Assembly: GCA_964612425.1 (NCBI GenBank)
Contig: CAZTDX010000008.1
Span: 20,155 to 84,154, forward strand
Origin: CAUJGP01 sp964612425
GTDB taxonomy: Bacteria > Bdellovibrionota > Bdellovibrionia > Bdellovibrionales > Bdellovibrionaceae
Direction: 5' to 3'
DNA length: 64,000 nucleotides
Of the stretch, positions 28,601 to 36,345 are shown piece by piece. Each line of letters starts with the position of its first letter. Position 1 is the stretch's first letter. The notes under the pieces are model-generated. The model had not been told where the DNA came from. It worked only from the letters and a program-made list of their open reading frames with translations, and searched no databases. Made by a program: the position numbers and the translations under genes.

Positions 28601-28945
28601 TTATTTTGAAGGAAATACGGACATAAAAACTCTTTGCCTAGGAAATCTTAAAAAGATTTCAATATATTCTTTAACTTCAGGATTCATCATCGCAAATCCA
28701 ATAGGTTCTTGAAATTTAACTCCAAATTCTGATTCGACTTTTTTAGCAAATAAAGTGTATTTACTCCCATCACGACTTTTTGCCATGTAGTACGTTACAC
28801 CCGACAATGGCCACAGCTTAATAATATAATGATCAGAATTATCATATTTGAGCGCATAACCAATACTAAATGGTTCGCGTAATTCTTTACCTGTAAGAAG
28901 GCCCACATAGATTTCATGTTTAACCCTTGTTGTCATATTTTCCAT
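28601..28945 (-). CDS. hypothetical ICE protein
   Basis: 114 residues from ATG 28945 (AGGA upstream). Globular, mixed alpha/beta, no signal peptide; segments GYALKYDNSDHYIIKLWPLSGVT and YTLFAKKVESEFG. Not recognised. Its start overlaps the previous small gene by 26 bp. Confidence 0.55.
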   Translation of the reverse strand: MENMTTRVKHEIYVGLLTGKELREPFSIGYALKYDNSDHYIIKLWPLSGVTYYMAKSRDGSKYTLFAKKVESEFGVKFQEPIGFAMMNPEVKEYIEIFLRFPRQRVFMSVFPSK

Positions 28946-29120
28946 TTTTCCTACTTTCACTTGTTTGCTTAGGTTTGGGTTCAATTAAATTTGTTTCAGT
29001 GGTCCAAATTAATAGTTTCTTTATTTTTAAAATATTTTGTGTGATCGAAGAGTTTTTATTAAGTTCATTTTGAGAAATCTGTTCCAGCATTTTTAATACT
29101 TGTTCTTTTAAAGCTGACAT
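28920..29120 (-). CDS. hypothetical small ICE protein
   Basis: 66 residues, helical N-half (ALKEQVLKMLEQISQNELN) and a polar tail. No family recognised. Starts 2 bp after the preceding micro-gene and overlaps the next gene; part of a translationally coupled chain. Confidence 0.5.
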   Translation of the reverse strand: MSALKEQVLKMLEQISQNELNKNSSITQNILKIKKLLIWTTETNLIEPKPKQTSESRKNGKYDNKG

Positions 29121-29122
29121 AA

Positions 29123-29272
29123 TTATTTCCGAATTAGTTTTTCAATATTTATCAAAGTGACTTCAATTTGATTCATTAATTTTTTATTTCTTATAATTTC
29201 ATCTACAGAAAGTCTTCCCATTAACTCCCTGATCTCGGTATAGAGTAGGTTTAGCAATTGATGCTTGGTCAT
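29123..29272 (-). CDS. micro-protein, 49 residues
   Basis: Starts with MTKHQLLNLLYTEIRELMGR and is all-helical and charged. ATG overlaps the previous stop (ATGA), ends 2 bp before the next start. Evidence is context and coupling only. Confidence 0.45.
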   Translation of the reverse strand: MTKHQLLNLLYTEIRELMGRLSVDEIIRNKKLMNQIEVTLINIEKLIRK

Positions 29273-29436
29273 AATTTATCCCCCGGTAAATAGTAAAACT
29301 TAGATTGAGCTTTAAGTTTAGCAAGACTTAGTTCTCGCTCAATTCTGATGGACTCCTCGCAAGACCTTAGAAAGGCTTCATAAGCTTTAGAAATCATGTT
29401 TAAGATTTTTTTCATGAGAGATTTTAAAAATTTCAT
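29269..29436 (-). CDS. micro-protein, 55 residues
   Basis: Starts MKFLKSLMKKILNMISKA, amphipathic and basic, then an acidic helix (CEESIRIERELSLAKLKA). Overlaps neighbours at both ends with ATGA junctions, which supports translation. Function unknown. Confidence 0.45.
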   Translation of the reverse strand: MKFLKSLMKKILNMISKAYEAFLRSCEESIRIERELSLAKLKAQSKFYYLPGDKL

Positions 29437-29708
29437 GCAGCACTTCCTCCAATTTTATTTAACGGATCTAACTCTTTTTCATTTTCCTTGTTTTCATCCA
29501 TGATTCTTTGCTTCTCCATTTTAACTTCATAATCAAAAATGAGATCATCAAGATCTCCTCGATTTACTGACAACAATAGAGTGTCCCAACCGCAGTTAAG
29601 ACAAAATTGATCTTCATCAATTTTTTGTAATTCGAATGATCCACAATCGGGACAGTGTTCAAAAGTTTGAATAATTTTTTTTTGTTTCTTGGCTCTTTTA
29701 CTTTTCAT
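29433..29708 (-). CDS. zinc-ribbon small protein, first gene of the transfer operon
   Basis: 91 residues from ATG 29708, preceded by GAGGAG. Basic N-terminus, then CPDCGSFELQK and FCLNCGW, a four-cysteine zinc ribbon, then an acidic tail. Possibly a regulator or nucleic-acid binder. Preceded by a sigma-54-like promoter and a leader hairpin (29731-29748). Confidence 0.65.
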   Translation of the reverse strand: MKSKRAKKQKKIIQTFEHCPDCGSFELQKIDEDQFCLNCGWDTLLLSVNRGDLDDLIFDYEVKMEKQRIMDENKENEKELDPLNKIGGSAA

Positions 29709-29765
29709 GCTTAGCTCCTCTCGCATTTTAGTGCTGTTCATTCAGCACTGTTGAGAAGGCTATAT

Positions 29766-29781
29766 TGAAAAAATCGTGCCA
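29766..29781 (-). promoter_or_regulatory. sigma-54-like promoter of the transfer operon
   Basis: TGGCAC-GATTT-TTTCA on the minus strand. The -24 element is perfect; the -12 element has T for the conserved G (TTTCA instead of TTGCA). Expected start of RNA near 29755, 47 bp before the first start codon. Confidence 0.5.
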
Positions 29782-30127
29782 AATTGAGCTTGCTTTCTCA
29801 CAAAGTATAACTGATTGATTCGATTAATTCTTTTCAAGAAGTCAAAAAATCTAAGATGACTTTTTGATTTTCAAACTGGTCCGATAATGAATTGGAAAAA
29901 ATTCAAATTTAAATATATCAATGGTTTATGGAAGGTCCGCATTGAGAACTTCTGGACCACTTATGGTGGATTTAAAGTATGCTCTTATTGAATTTTATTG
30001 TTTTCAAAGTTAAGTAATAGATTTTAATCAATAAAATCTAAAGCTTTAATTTTTAAAATTCAATATTTGATTACTTATCACATGGATTGAGTTGTATCTT
30101 AAGAAGGTTTAGATAAAATAAATAATT
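29782..30127. other. upstream region of the transfer operon
   Basis: 346 bp without a gene between the kinase stop and the sigma-54-like site. Holds the enhancer-like site 29953-29970 and two weaker GGTCC half-sites near 29878 and 29934. Confidence 0.5.
29953..29970. promoter_or_regulatory. NtrC-like enhancer site, copy C
   Basis: TGGACCACTTATGGTGGA; on the other strand TCCACCA-TAAG-TGGTCCA, an almost perfect 7-4-7 inverted repeat. About 180 bp upstream of the sigma-54-like promoter. Shared with two sites at 35949 and 36115. Resembles NtrC boxes (GCACC...GGTGC) in layout. Confidence 0.5.
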
Positions 30128-31678
30128 TTAAATTATGGGTATCTCAGCAATAAGAGGCTTAGGTAAAAGCTTGAGCATTAATGATTCACATGATGCTTGA
30201 ATTTTAGGATCGTCATAGTTTCCTGTTACTAGAATAGATTTATTCATAATATTAAATCCTGTGATGATTTCAATTCCAGTCTTTCCTTTTCCCAAGTCAA
30301 AATCTATCAAATATAACATATTTAGACCTTCGTTATTCTTTAGCCAGAGTGCAAATTCATCGGCTCGTGTAAAGTGAATACATTTAATTATCCCTTTTAA
30401 TTTCATTCTCCAAGCATCATGACTGGTTTCTTGATCATCTAAGATAGCTACTTGATCAATACCCTGTATTTTTATCCTGTCTAGCCACCAAGAAGGATAA
30501 TTTTTTACAGGGAGTTCGATGCTGATTTCAGTACCAATTTCTTCTTTACTTGTAGCGGAAATCTTTCCATGACCCATAATTTCAATGAATTCTTTCGCTG
30601 ATGAGAGGCCAATCCCTGAGCCATTAGGCTTGTTGAATGAAAAGTTTTTGTCGAAAATTTTTGGAAGAATGTCGGAAGGTATACCTTTCCCAGTATCAGT
30701 AATGCGAATCATATTTGTACCAAGGGCTACTCGCAAGCTGACTATAATTTTTCCTGAACCTTCTTGAGCTTCAATGGAGTTATCAAGTACATTTGAGATC
30801 ACTCGACTCAATTGAACCCGATTCAATCCAGTGTAAGAAAGAAATTCAGTTGGTTCAAATTGGCAAAGCATTTCAATGTGCCCCCGTTGTTGTAATTGCT
30901 TTTCTTTGACTACCTCCTTAATAATTTCAGAAACTGAAGTATAGTTGGATAGGTCAGAGAGAGCGGTGTTTGGCACTTCTTCTAAATCAGCGATGATCCC
31001 AAAAACACGATTGACGATTCGATCTAATACTCTTCGTTCATTAGAGCTTAAGCTTTTCGTAGCTGCTAAAAATCCCTGAAGAGAAAAAAGAGGACTTCGA
31101 ATGTCATGTCGTACTTTTCGAGCTAATTCTGCGCGAGCCAGTTCGATATTGATCTGTAAATCTTTTTCGTATCTCATAATTACGGCTTTTCGTGAGCTTC
31201 TAATGAGTGGCATAGAAAGTATTACCAAAAATAGCCATATTCCCATAACAATGTTAACATAAGAAAAGCGATCATAAATAAAAATAATGTTTCCAAGTTT
31301 ATTTTTGGAATTTTGATCAAAATAAAGTTCGGAATTAATATAACCATATAAAAATTGATTTGTTACACGAGATTGATTTAAAATTTGTGGGTCGAGATCA
31401 GCAGGCAAAGAGAAGACTTGAGTATTTTGATTATCATAATACACAACACCATTAAAATGTGGAAGTTTAGCTTGCGACAAAGTAATGATGATCTCTTTAA
31501 AGTCACCTAACTTAACCATTCGTTTTATAAAGGAGGTAGCCTGAGATGCAGCTTGCTCTCTTAATATTTGATTGGCAAAAATGGAAAGTCCTAAAAAAAA
31601 TACTAATGCGACTAGATAAATTAAAAATATTCGAGTTTCAAGTTCTCTGAGGTTTTTCTTTAAATCTGAAGATTTCAT
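30128..31678 (-). CDS. hybrid histidine kinase with periplasmic sensor and C-terminal receiver-like domain
   Basis: 516 residues. Two membrane helices (about 17-37 and 141-160) flank a ~105-residue periplasmic sensor. Cytosolic part: H-box KVRHDIRSPLFSL (His191), N-box SNVLDNSIEAQ, G-boxes ITDTGKGIPSD and GSGIGLSSAKEFIE; then a receiver-like C-terminus (AILDDQ, LIDFDLG, LPKPL). Last gene of the regulator-peptide-OppA-YcaO operon, 2 bp after the YcaO gene. Likely phosphorylates the regulator at the operon's other end. Its periplasmic domain is the natural place to sense the peptide or the loaded binding protein (inference). Confidence 0.88.
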   Translation of the reverse strand: MKSSDLKKNLRELETRIFLIYLVALVFFLGLSIFANQILREQAASQATSFIKRMVKLGDFKEIIITLSQAKLPHFNGVVYYDNQNTQVFSLPADLDPQILNQSRVTNQFLYGYINSELYFDQNSKNKLGNIIFIYDRFSYVNIVMGIWLFLVILSMPLIRSSRKAVIMRYEKDLQINIELARAELARKVRHDIRSPLFSLQGFLAATKSLSSNERRVLDRIVNRVFGIIADLEEVPNTALSDLSNYTSVSEIIKEVVKEKQLQQRGHIEMLCQFEPTEFLSYTGLNRVQLSRVISNVLDNSIEAQEGSGKIIVSLRVALGTNMIRITDTGKGIPSDILPKIFDKNFSFNKPNGSGIGLSSAKEFIEIMGHGKISATSKEEIGTEISIELPVKNYPSWWLDRIKIQGIDQVAILDDQETSHDAWRMKLKGIIKCIHFTRADEFALWLKNNEGLNMLYLIDFDLGKGKTGIEIITGFNIMNKSILVTGNYDDPKIQASCESLMLKLLPKPLIAEIPII

Positions 31679-31680
31679 TA

Positions 31681-32568
31681 TTATCCTACGGGCGATGGGA
31701 ATTGACCATCATCAGAAATAAATTGATAATCTGCATAGACTTGTACAACCTTAATCGGAGCAGTTTGAAATAGTGGGTGTACTTCCAATATACGTACTTC
31801 TGTTTTTAAATCAGGGAAAGGTTGTTCAAAAGAAACAGAAGACTGAAACAAAAAATCAACAGTAGAGAAGTATTCTAAATCAAGAAGTAGCCGAAATCGA
31901 TCAGTAAATTTAGGAGTGTCAATTTTTTGAAAATCTATCAGAGATAAACTTTTGACGTCTTCATCATGGAGAAAATGAATGAGATTCCTTAGACATTCAA
32001 AAAGGGCAGACCTTTCGGCTTTAACGACATCATAGTCACAACCTAAGCCTATTATACCACCAAAGGGTCTTTTAAAATGAATACCTGTAGCAACAGCACA
32101 AATTATTTTTATTCCGTTAGGTGATAGGAGTTGAAAAAACTGGAGATGAACCCCTTGATACGAAATTTTTTCCAATATCTTTTTTGCCTCATAAGCGATA
32201 GGGGTTATTTTTTGAAATGAAATTTTATTTGTAAAATGAATATCAAATGAAATGCGCTCAAAAAGTTCAAGTCTTGCATTTTCTTCTGCTAAAATAGAGT
32301 CTATATGAGCTGCTACACCCATCGAACTGTTAAGCTTATTGTGCTCGCACGTTGCACGTTCAATGCCTTCAGAAGTTGCCTTGGTTAAAGCTAATTCTTG
32401 AATTTTATCAACAGCTCTTCCTTTATACTCTCCATTGAAAAAACTAATACCATAGTCATAATAGCCTGGAAGATAGTCTTCAACCCAATTAAACTGAGTA
32501 ACACGATAGTCAACTGCGTTTGTTGGTTGGCTAAGAAGCCAATCTATTAATGGGCTTTGATGAGCCAT
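31681..32568 (-). CDS. YcaO-like enzyme (short form)
   Basis: 295 residues, shorter than the ~400 of most YcaO proteins; the N-terminal part is reduced. YcaO enzymes use ATP to activate backbone amides, making azolines, thioamides or amidines in peptides. Seen here: KGRAVDKIQELALTKATSEGIER, then NSSMGVAAHIDSIL...ELFERISFD, then GLGCDYDVVKAERSALFECLRNL; these match the three ExxE-containing blocks that hold ATP/Mg. The C-terminus ends FPSPVG, a partial version of the PxPxP tail of azoline-forming members. No separate E1-like partner or dehydrogenase is nearby, so substrate engagement is unclear. Overlaps the OppA-like gene by 22 bp. Cytosolic, so any modification would occur before export of the peptide. 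Confidence 0.78.
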   Translation of the reverse strand: MAHQSPLIDWLLSQPTNAVDYRVTQFNWVEDYLPGYYDYGISFFNGEYKGRAVDKIQELALTKATSEGIERATCEHNKLNSSMGVAAHIDSILAEENARLELFERISFDIHFTNKISFQKITPIAYEAKKILEKISYQGVHLQFFQLLSPNGIKIICAVATGIHFKRPFGGIIGLGCDYDVVKAERSALFECLRNLIHFLHDEDVKSLSLIDFQKIDTPKFTDRFRLLLDLEYFSTVDFLFQSSVSFEQPFPDLKTEVRILEVHPLFQTAPIKVVQVYADYQFISDDGQFPSPVG

Positions 32569-34085
32569 AGGGGACTATTACCATAGTACTGAGGAAAGTT
32601 GAGATCCCAATTGGATCTAATCATAGCAACGTAGGGAGCAACCATTAGTGGTATTACTATTGCGTCAGTGAGTTGCTTTTTATGTAAATCATGGAGTTTT
32701 ATTAAGCGCTCCTCTTTGCTTGGTATAGACATATAATTTCTTAACCAAAGTTCTCGTTCTTCTTTAGTCATCCCAAATAATCCAGCACTCAAAGAATATG
32801 AAATAAGTCCTATATCTTCCAGAAATCCAGTGTCTGGCCCTCCAATTGACATATGAGGCATATCAGCAGGATTATCAAATTTTGCAAATTCAGGAGGCGG
32901 ACCGACTACGATCTCTACACCAGGTAAAATATCCTTGAATATTTTTTCAAACTTTTCTTTTCCTCCAATTCGAATTACAACAAGTTTTAACTTTTCTGGG
33001 GCTTCTCCTTTAGCTTTTTCTTGTTGTTCTTTTATGCTGTCTACTTCTTCTTTAGTAAGACCACCGTCTGCAAAGGAAGGTAAGAATTGAAAGCTTTCTT
33101 TATATCCGCTGGCATTTTTATAAGCATCAAGAAAAGCAGCCTTAACTTTTTTACCAATAAGTATTCTCTGCTCAAGTGATAATTCCTTCAAACCCCTTTG
33201 TGAGTAGGCCAAAATAAAAGAGCGTATATTCATAGTTGTATGAAGTTTCGCATTTGAAACTCCACGACTAAAATCAATGACCTTATCTGGACCAGCAGAG
33301 TCGATAGTTGTGATAAAATCAACCTTTCCTTCTTTGAAGGCAGTAAGTGAATCTGTGGTGTTTTCAACGTCCATAGGAACTAAAATAACAGTTTGAGGCA
33401 TTTTTTTTGAGTAATGGAAATGACTGGGATTTGCTTTTAAAATAACATTTCCTTGATCATCACTTTCGTAAACATAGTAGGGACCTGTTGTTTCTTTGTA
33501 ATCGATTATCTGTAATGTTTTGGAATCTACTGATTTTCGTGGAATAATTGCAAAATCAATAGCGGCTAGCATTGGTAATAGAAACGTTTTACGAGTTCCA
33601 GCTTTTAAAATAACAGTATTGTCTTTTTGAATAATTCCAGGGCAGGAGTTATCAACAGAATTTATGGGATTTTCCCCACAAACAAGTGTGTTAAAATCAC
33701 CATGAGTATTTCCTGTTTTTACCAAGAGACGCTTCAGCGAAAAAATAACATCGTCTGCTGTAATTTGGGTACCACCAATAGTATATAAATCGCTTCGAAT
33801 TTTGAGATGTAAATCATCATTGATCCATTGAAAGGATTCTGCAATGGCCGATGATACTTCTCCTTCAATATTTATTTCTACTATAGGGCTATAAATGTAT
33901 TCTAGAAAAAAATATTCTGGTGCGAGATGAATTTTTGTGGGCTCATAAAAAGTGACAGCTTTCTTTGAGGGAAATGCCACTCTGAGGGTTAAGTCCGAGC
34001 TAGATGTTTCATTTAACATAAATTGTCTCCAAATAATAATAACCGCTACTAAAGCTATTCCAAGCGCTAAGAATTTGAATTTCAA
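32547..34085 (-). CDS. membrane-anchored OppA-like (SBP_bac_5) peptide-binding protein
   Basis: 512 residues. N-terminal hydrophobic anchor (FLALGIALVAVIIIW) with no lipobox, then the family-5 solute-binding fold: YSPIVEINIEGEVSSAIAESFQW, ITADDVIFSLKRLL, GPYYVYESD, FKEGKVDFIT. Relatives bind oligopeptides. No permease or ATPase gene accompanies it, so import via this operon alone is not possible; it may present a ligand to the kinase or borrow a host permease. OppA-like proteins PrgZ and TraC do this for sex pheromones on enterococcal plasmids (known); the parallel here is inference. Confidence 0.85.
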   Translation of the reverse strand: MKFKFLALGIALVAVIIIWRQFMLNETSSSDLTLRVAFPSKKAVTFYEPTKIHLAPEYFFLEYIYSPIVEINIEGEVSSAIAESFQWINDDLHLKIRSDLYTIGGTQITADDVIFSLKRLLVKTGNTHGDFNTLVCGENPINSVDNSCPGIIQKDNTVILKAGTRKTFLLPMLAAIDFAIIPRKSVDSKTLQIIDYKETTGPYYVYESDDQGNVILKANPSHFHYSKKMPQTVILVPMDVENTTDSLTAFKEGKVDFITTIDSAGPDKVIDFSRGVSNAKLHTTMNIRSFILAYSQRGLKELSLEQRILIGKKVKAAFLDAYKNASGYKESFQFLPSFADGGLTKEEVDSIKEQQEKAKGEAPEKLKLVVIRIGGKEKFEKIFKDILPGVEIVVGPPPEFAKFDNPADMPHMSIGGPDTGFLEDIGLISYSLSAGLFGMTKEERELWLRNYMSIPSKEERLIKLHDLHKKQLTDAIVIPLMVAPYVAMIRSNWDLNFPQYYGNSPLWLIKAH

Positions 34086-34103
34086 TCGCCACCTCTTTAT
34101 GAA

Positions 34104-34391
34104 TTAATAACAAAAAGTACTCATTTCTGAATAGGCATTATCTAATTTACCATCAGTCTTTAATTTTTCAAATACACCTTGATGTAATTTAACTTTATTT
34201 TCATCAGGCTTTATACTAAGCACTTTTGCTTTTAGTAAAAGATCGAGGGCTTTTATAATTTCGGCATCAGTGGCTACTTGATTCTGATTAGCATTAACAT
34301 TCACTGGAAGATTGTTTCCACTATCATCAGCTTGAACACGAAATCCCAAAAAGATAGTAATTATCCACAGTATCTTTTTATTTTTAATCAT
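34104..34391 (-). CDS. small secreted protein, candidate signal-peptide precursor
   Basis: 95 residues: Sec signal peptide (KKILWIITIFLGFRVQA, cleavage before DDSGN), Asn-rich stretch, a charged helix, and a C-terminus ending in Ser-Thr-Phe-Cys-Tyr. Its only cysteine is second from the end. The C-terminal Ser/Thr/Cys are residues that YcaO cyclodehydratases can modify. It lies between the regulator and the OppA-like gene with 16-18 bp gaps. Precursor role is inference from size, export signal and neighbours. Confidence 0.6.
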   Translation of the reverse strand: MIKNKKILWIITIFLGFRVQADDSGNNLPVNVNANQNQVATDAEIIKALDLLLKAKVLSIKPDENKVKLHQGVFEKLKTDGKLDNAYSEMSTFCY

Positions 34392-34407
34392 AATTTAGCT
34401 CCTTTAT

Positions 34408-35802
34408 TTAAACAGTAATTGTTTCTTTTTTAGGTTTTATGCCTAGAGCACTCAGTCTTCTTAAAAGGGTTGTCTTACTTATTTTAATTTTTGCAGCAAT
34501 TTCTCGAAGGGAATCTCCTGTTGCTAATTTAGAAATAAAAAACTTCCGTTCTCTGTCTTCAAGATCAGCTAAAAGATCAGGGTGATCAAGAATTAAAGAC
34601 TCTTTGTGAGTAGAGAGATGAAACTTTTGGTCTAAATCTCTCGGAGTAATTCTATCACCTTCAGCAAGTGTTAATATGCGATTGATTTCGTTTTCAAGCT
34701 CTCTCACGTTTCCAGGCCAATTGTAATTACATAGATACTCAAGTGCTTGGTGTAGGAACTTTTTATTTTGTTTATGCTCCTCATTATACTTTGCAGTAAA
34801 ATGACAAACTAAAGGTTGAATATCTTCCTTTCGATCCCTAAGCGGTTTAATCGGAACCTGAAAACCGCCAAGTCTGTAATATAGATCTTCTCTAAATCGT
34901 CCTGTTTTCACAGCCAACTCAAGGTCTACGTTTGTTGCTGCAACAATTCTTACATCAACCTTAATAGTTCTATCGGCTCCAACTGGTGTGATCTCTTTTT
35001 CCTGAAGAGCCCTCAATAATTTTACTTGCATGTCTAGAGGTAAATCTCCAATTTCATCTAAAAATAAAGTTCCGCTATGTGCTTGGAGAAATTTTCCCGT
35101 TCGACTTCGATGAGCCCCTGTAAAGGCTCCTTTTTCGTGACCAAATAATTCGCTTTCAAAAAGAGAGTCCGAAAGTGCCGTAACATTGACTGGGATAAAT
35201 GGCTTTTTCGCTCTATTAGAAAGATCATGTATGGCTCTAGCAGCCCTTTCTTTTCCTGTGCCATTTTCACCTCGGATAAGAACAGTTTGGTCTATCTTAG
35301 CAAATTTTTGGATGAGAATTCCAGTTTGAGCTAATGATGTCGAACAGCCAATTGCTCCCATCGATTTGATAATATCAACATTTTCAGATTTATTTTGGAT
35401 GGGCTCTACAACTTTATTTGCCTCTTCAAAGCGATCACAAAATCGTCTTACTAATCCATAAAGTTTTTCAATGGCATCACCTTTAACAAAAAAAGCTTCA
35501 GCACCAGCTTCTAGTGAAGCATTATGAGTATCAACAGAAATATCCCCTGAAAGACCTAAAATTAACATCGATGGATTAATTCTTCGAACTTCTCTGATTG
35601 TCTCAACTCCTGATAATTCGCCTGGTTGCATAAAGAAATCAACGATGATTAAAGTGTAGCGATTAGGGTTTTGTCTAATATGAGCCAGGGCTAAATCCCC
35701 ATTAGTTACATAGTCTATAACGTAACCTTGAGTTTCAAGATAGAGCCTAATACCATCAATGGCACATTCATTGTCATCAACAATTAAAAACCTGTGTTTC
35801 AT
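34408..35802 (-). CDS. NtrC-family sigma-54 response regulator
   Basis: 464 residues from ATG 35802 (GGGAGG upstream). Receiver domain 1-120 with VDD (9-10), phospho-acceptor Asp55 (LIIVDFF) and Lys107; AAA+ domain with Walker A GENGTGKE (178-185) and GAFTGA loop (225-230), DEIGDL; C-terminal Fis-type helix-turn-helix (LREIAAKIKISKTTLLRRLSAL). Activates sigma-54 promoters when phosphorylated. First gene of its operon behind a sigma-54 promoter, so it is probably autoactivated. Confidence 0.93.
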   Translation of the reverse strand: MKHRFLIVDDNECAIDGIRLYLETQGYVIDYVTNGDLALAHIRQNPNRYTLIIVDFFMQPGELSGVETIREVRRINPSMLILGLSGDISVDTHNASLEAGAEAFFVKGDAIEKLYGLVRRFCDRFEEANKVVEPIQNKSENVDIIKSMGAIGCSTSLAQTGILIQKFAKIDQTVLIRGENGTGKERAARAIHDLSNRAKKPFIPVNVTALSDSLFESELFGHEKGAFTGAHRSRTGKFLQAHSGTLFLDEIGDLPLDMQVKLLRALQEKEITPVGADRTIKVDVRIVAATNVDLELAVKTGRFREDLYYRLGGFQVPIKPLRDRKEDIQPLVCHFTAKYNEEHKQNKKFLHQALEYLCNYNWPGNVRELENEINRILTLAEGDRITPRDLDQKFHLSTHKESLILDHPDLLADLEDRERKFFISKLATGDSLREIAAKIKISKTTLLRRLSALGIKPKKETITV

Positions 35803-35833
35803 CTGTGTCCTCCCGACAGTCAAACCCAATATG

Positions 35834-35849
35834 AGCAATCTAGATGCCA
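35834..35849 (-). promoter_or_regulatory. sigma-54 promoter of the signalling operon
   Basis: TGGCAT-CTAGA-TTGCT on the minus strand, matching TGGCAC-N5-TTGCW with one change. Predicted RNA start near 35823 leaves a ~20-base leader holding the GGGAGG ribosome site of the regulator gene. Confidence 0.75.
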
Positions 35850-35948
35850 AACTAATAATATTTTATTTGTTTCCTAGGTATTCGATTAATATTGTTAGAG
35901 ATTTAGGGTGTGCTAAAGCTCACAGCTTCATTAGATTAAATTTACTTA

Positions 35949-35966
35949 TGGACCAAAAGTGGCCCA
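35949..35966. promoter_or_regulatory. NtrC-like enhancer site, copy A
   Basis: TGGACCA-AAAG-TGGCCCA, 100 bp upstream of the -24 element, in the usual enhancer range. Same 7-4-7 pattern as copies B and C. Confidence 0.55.
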
Positions 35967-36114
35967 CCCCTAAAGTAGCTTTGATAGCGAAGTTGTTGAT
36001 TTTCAAATATTTTTTGTTTAAAAATAAAATGGACCTCTTTTTTTTGAATAACTATAATTCAACTATTTCTTATGCTAAGATTTTGGAATTACGCTATTTT
36101 TTAAAATTTGAAGT

Positions 36115-36132
36115 TGGTCCATTTTTGGGTCA
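36115..36132. promoter_or_regulatory. NtrC-like enhancer site, copy B
   Basis: On the minus strand TGACCCA-AAAA-TGGACCA. 266 bp upstream of the -24 element. The gene-free stretch 35850-36345 holds nothing else I recognise apart from a TGGACC half-site near 36030. Confidence 0.5.
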
Positions 36133-36345
36133 GGGTTGATTCTAAGTTGTTCAAGATTCTGGTTAAGCATTTTTATGCTTTGAATTTGAAAATTATTCTT
36201 TGTATTGAGGCACCTATCACGTCAAGTCTTTCTAAAGATAAAAATTTTATGGGTAGCTAGATTTCGATGAAAATACTTTTAAAGCATACAAAGTGAAATA
36301 GATGGTCAACGAATAAATCAAAATTCATTTTAAATGAAAGTGAGA

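Larger units (their letters stand above)
17363..36000 (-). mobile_element. integrative conjugative element, core (right boundary uncertain)
   Basis: Contiguous minus-strand set: integrase, excisionase, relaxosome protein, relaxase, coupling ATPase, VirB-like type IV secretion genes, then a regulatory operon. The integrase end is near 17.2-17.36 kb. I could not find paired att direct repeats, and the far end may lie near 36 kb or beyond the IS region. No tRNA is at the integrase end. Confidence 0.75.

Noticed and set aside
35850..36345. A hidden gene in the 496-bp region upstream of the regulator operon
   Set aside because: A plus-strand frame at 35759-36139 overlaps the regulator gene, has no ribosome site and runs through the enhancer sites.
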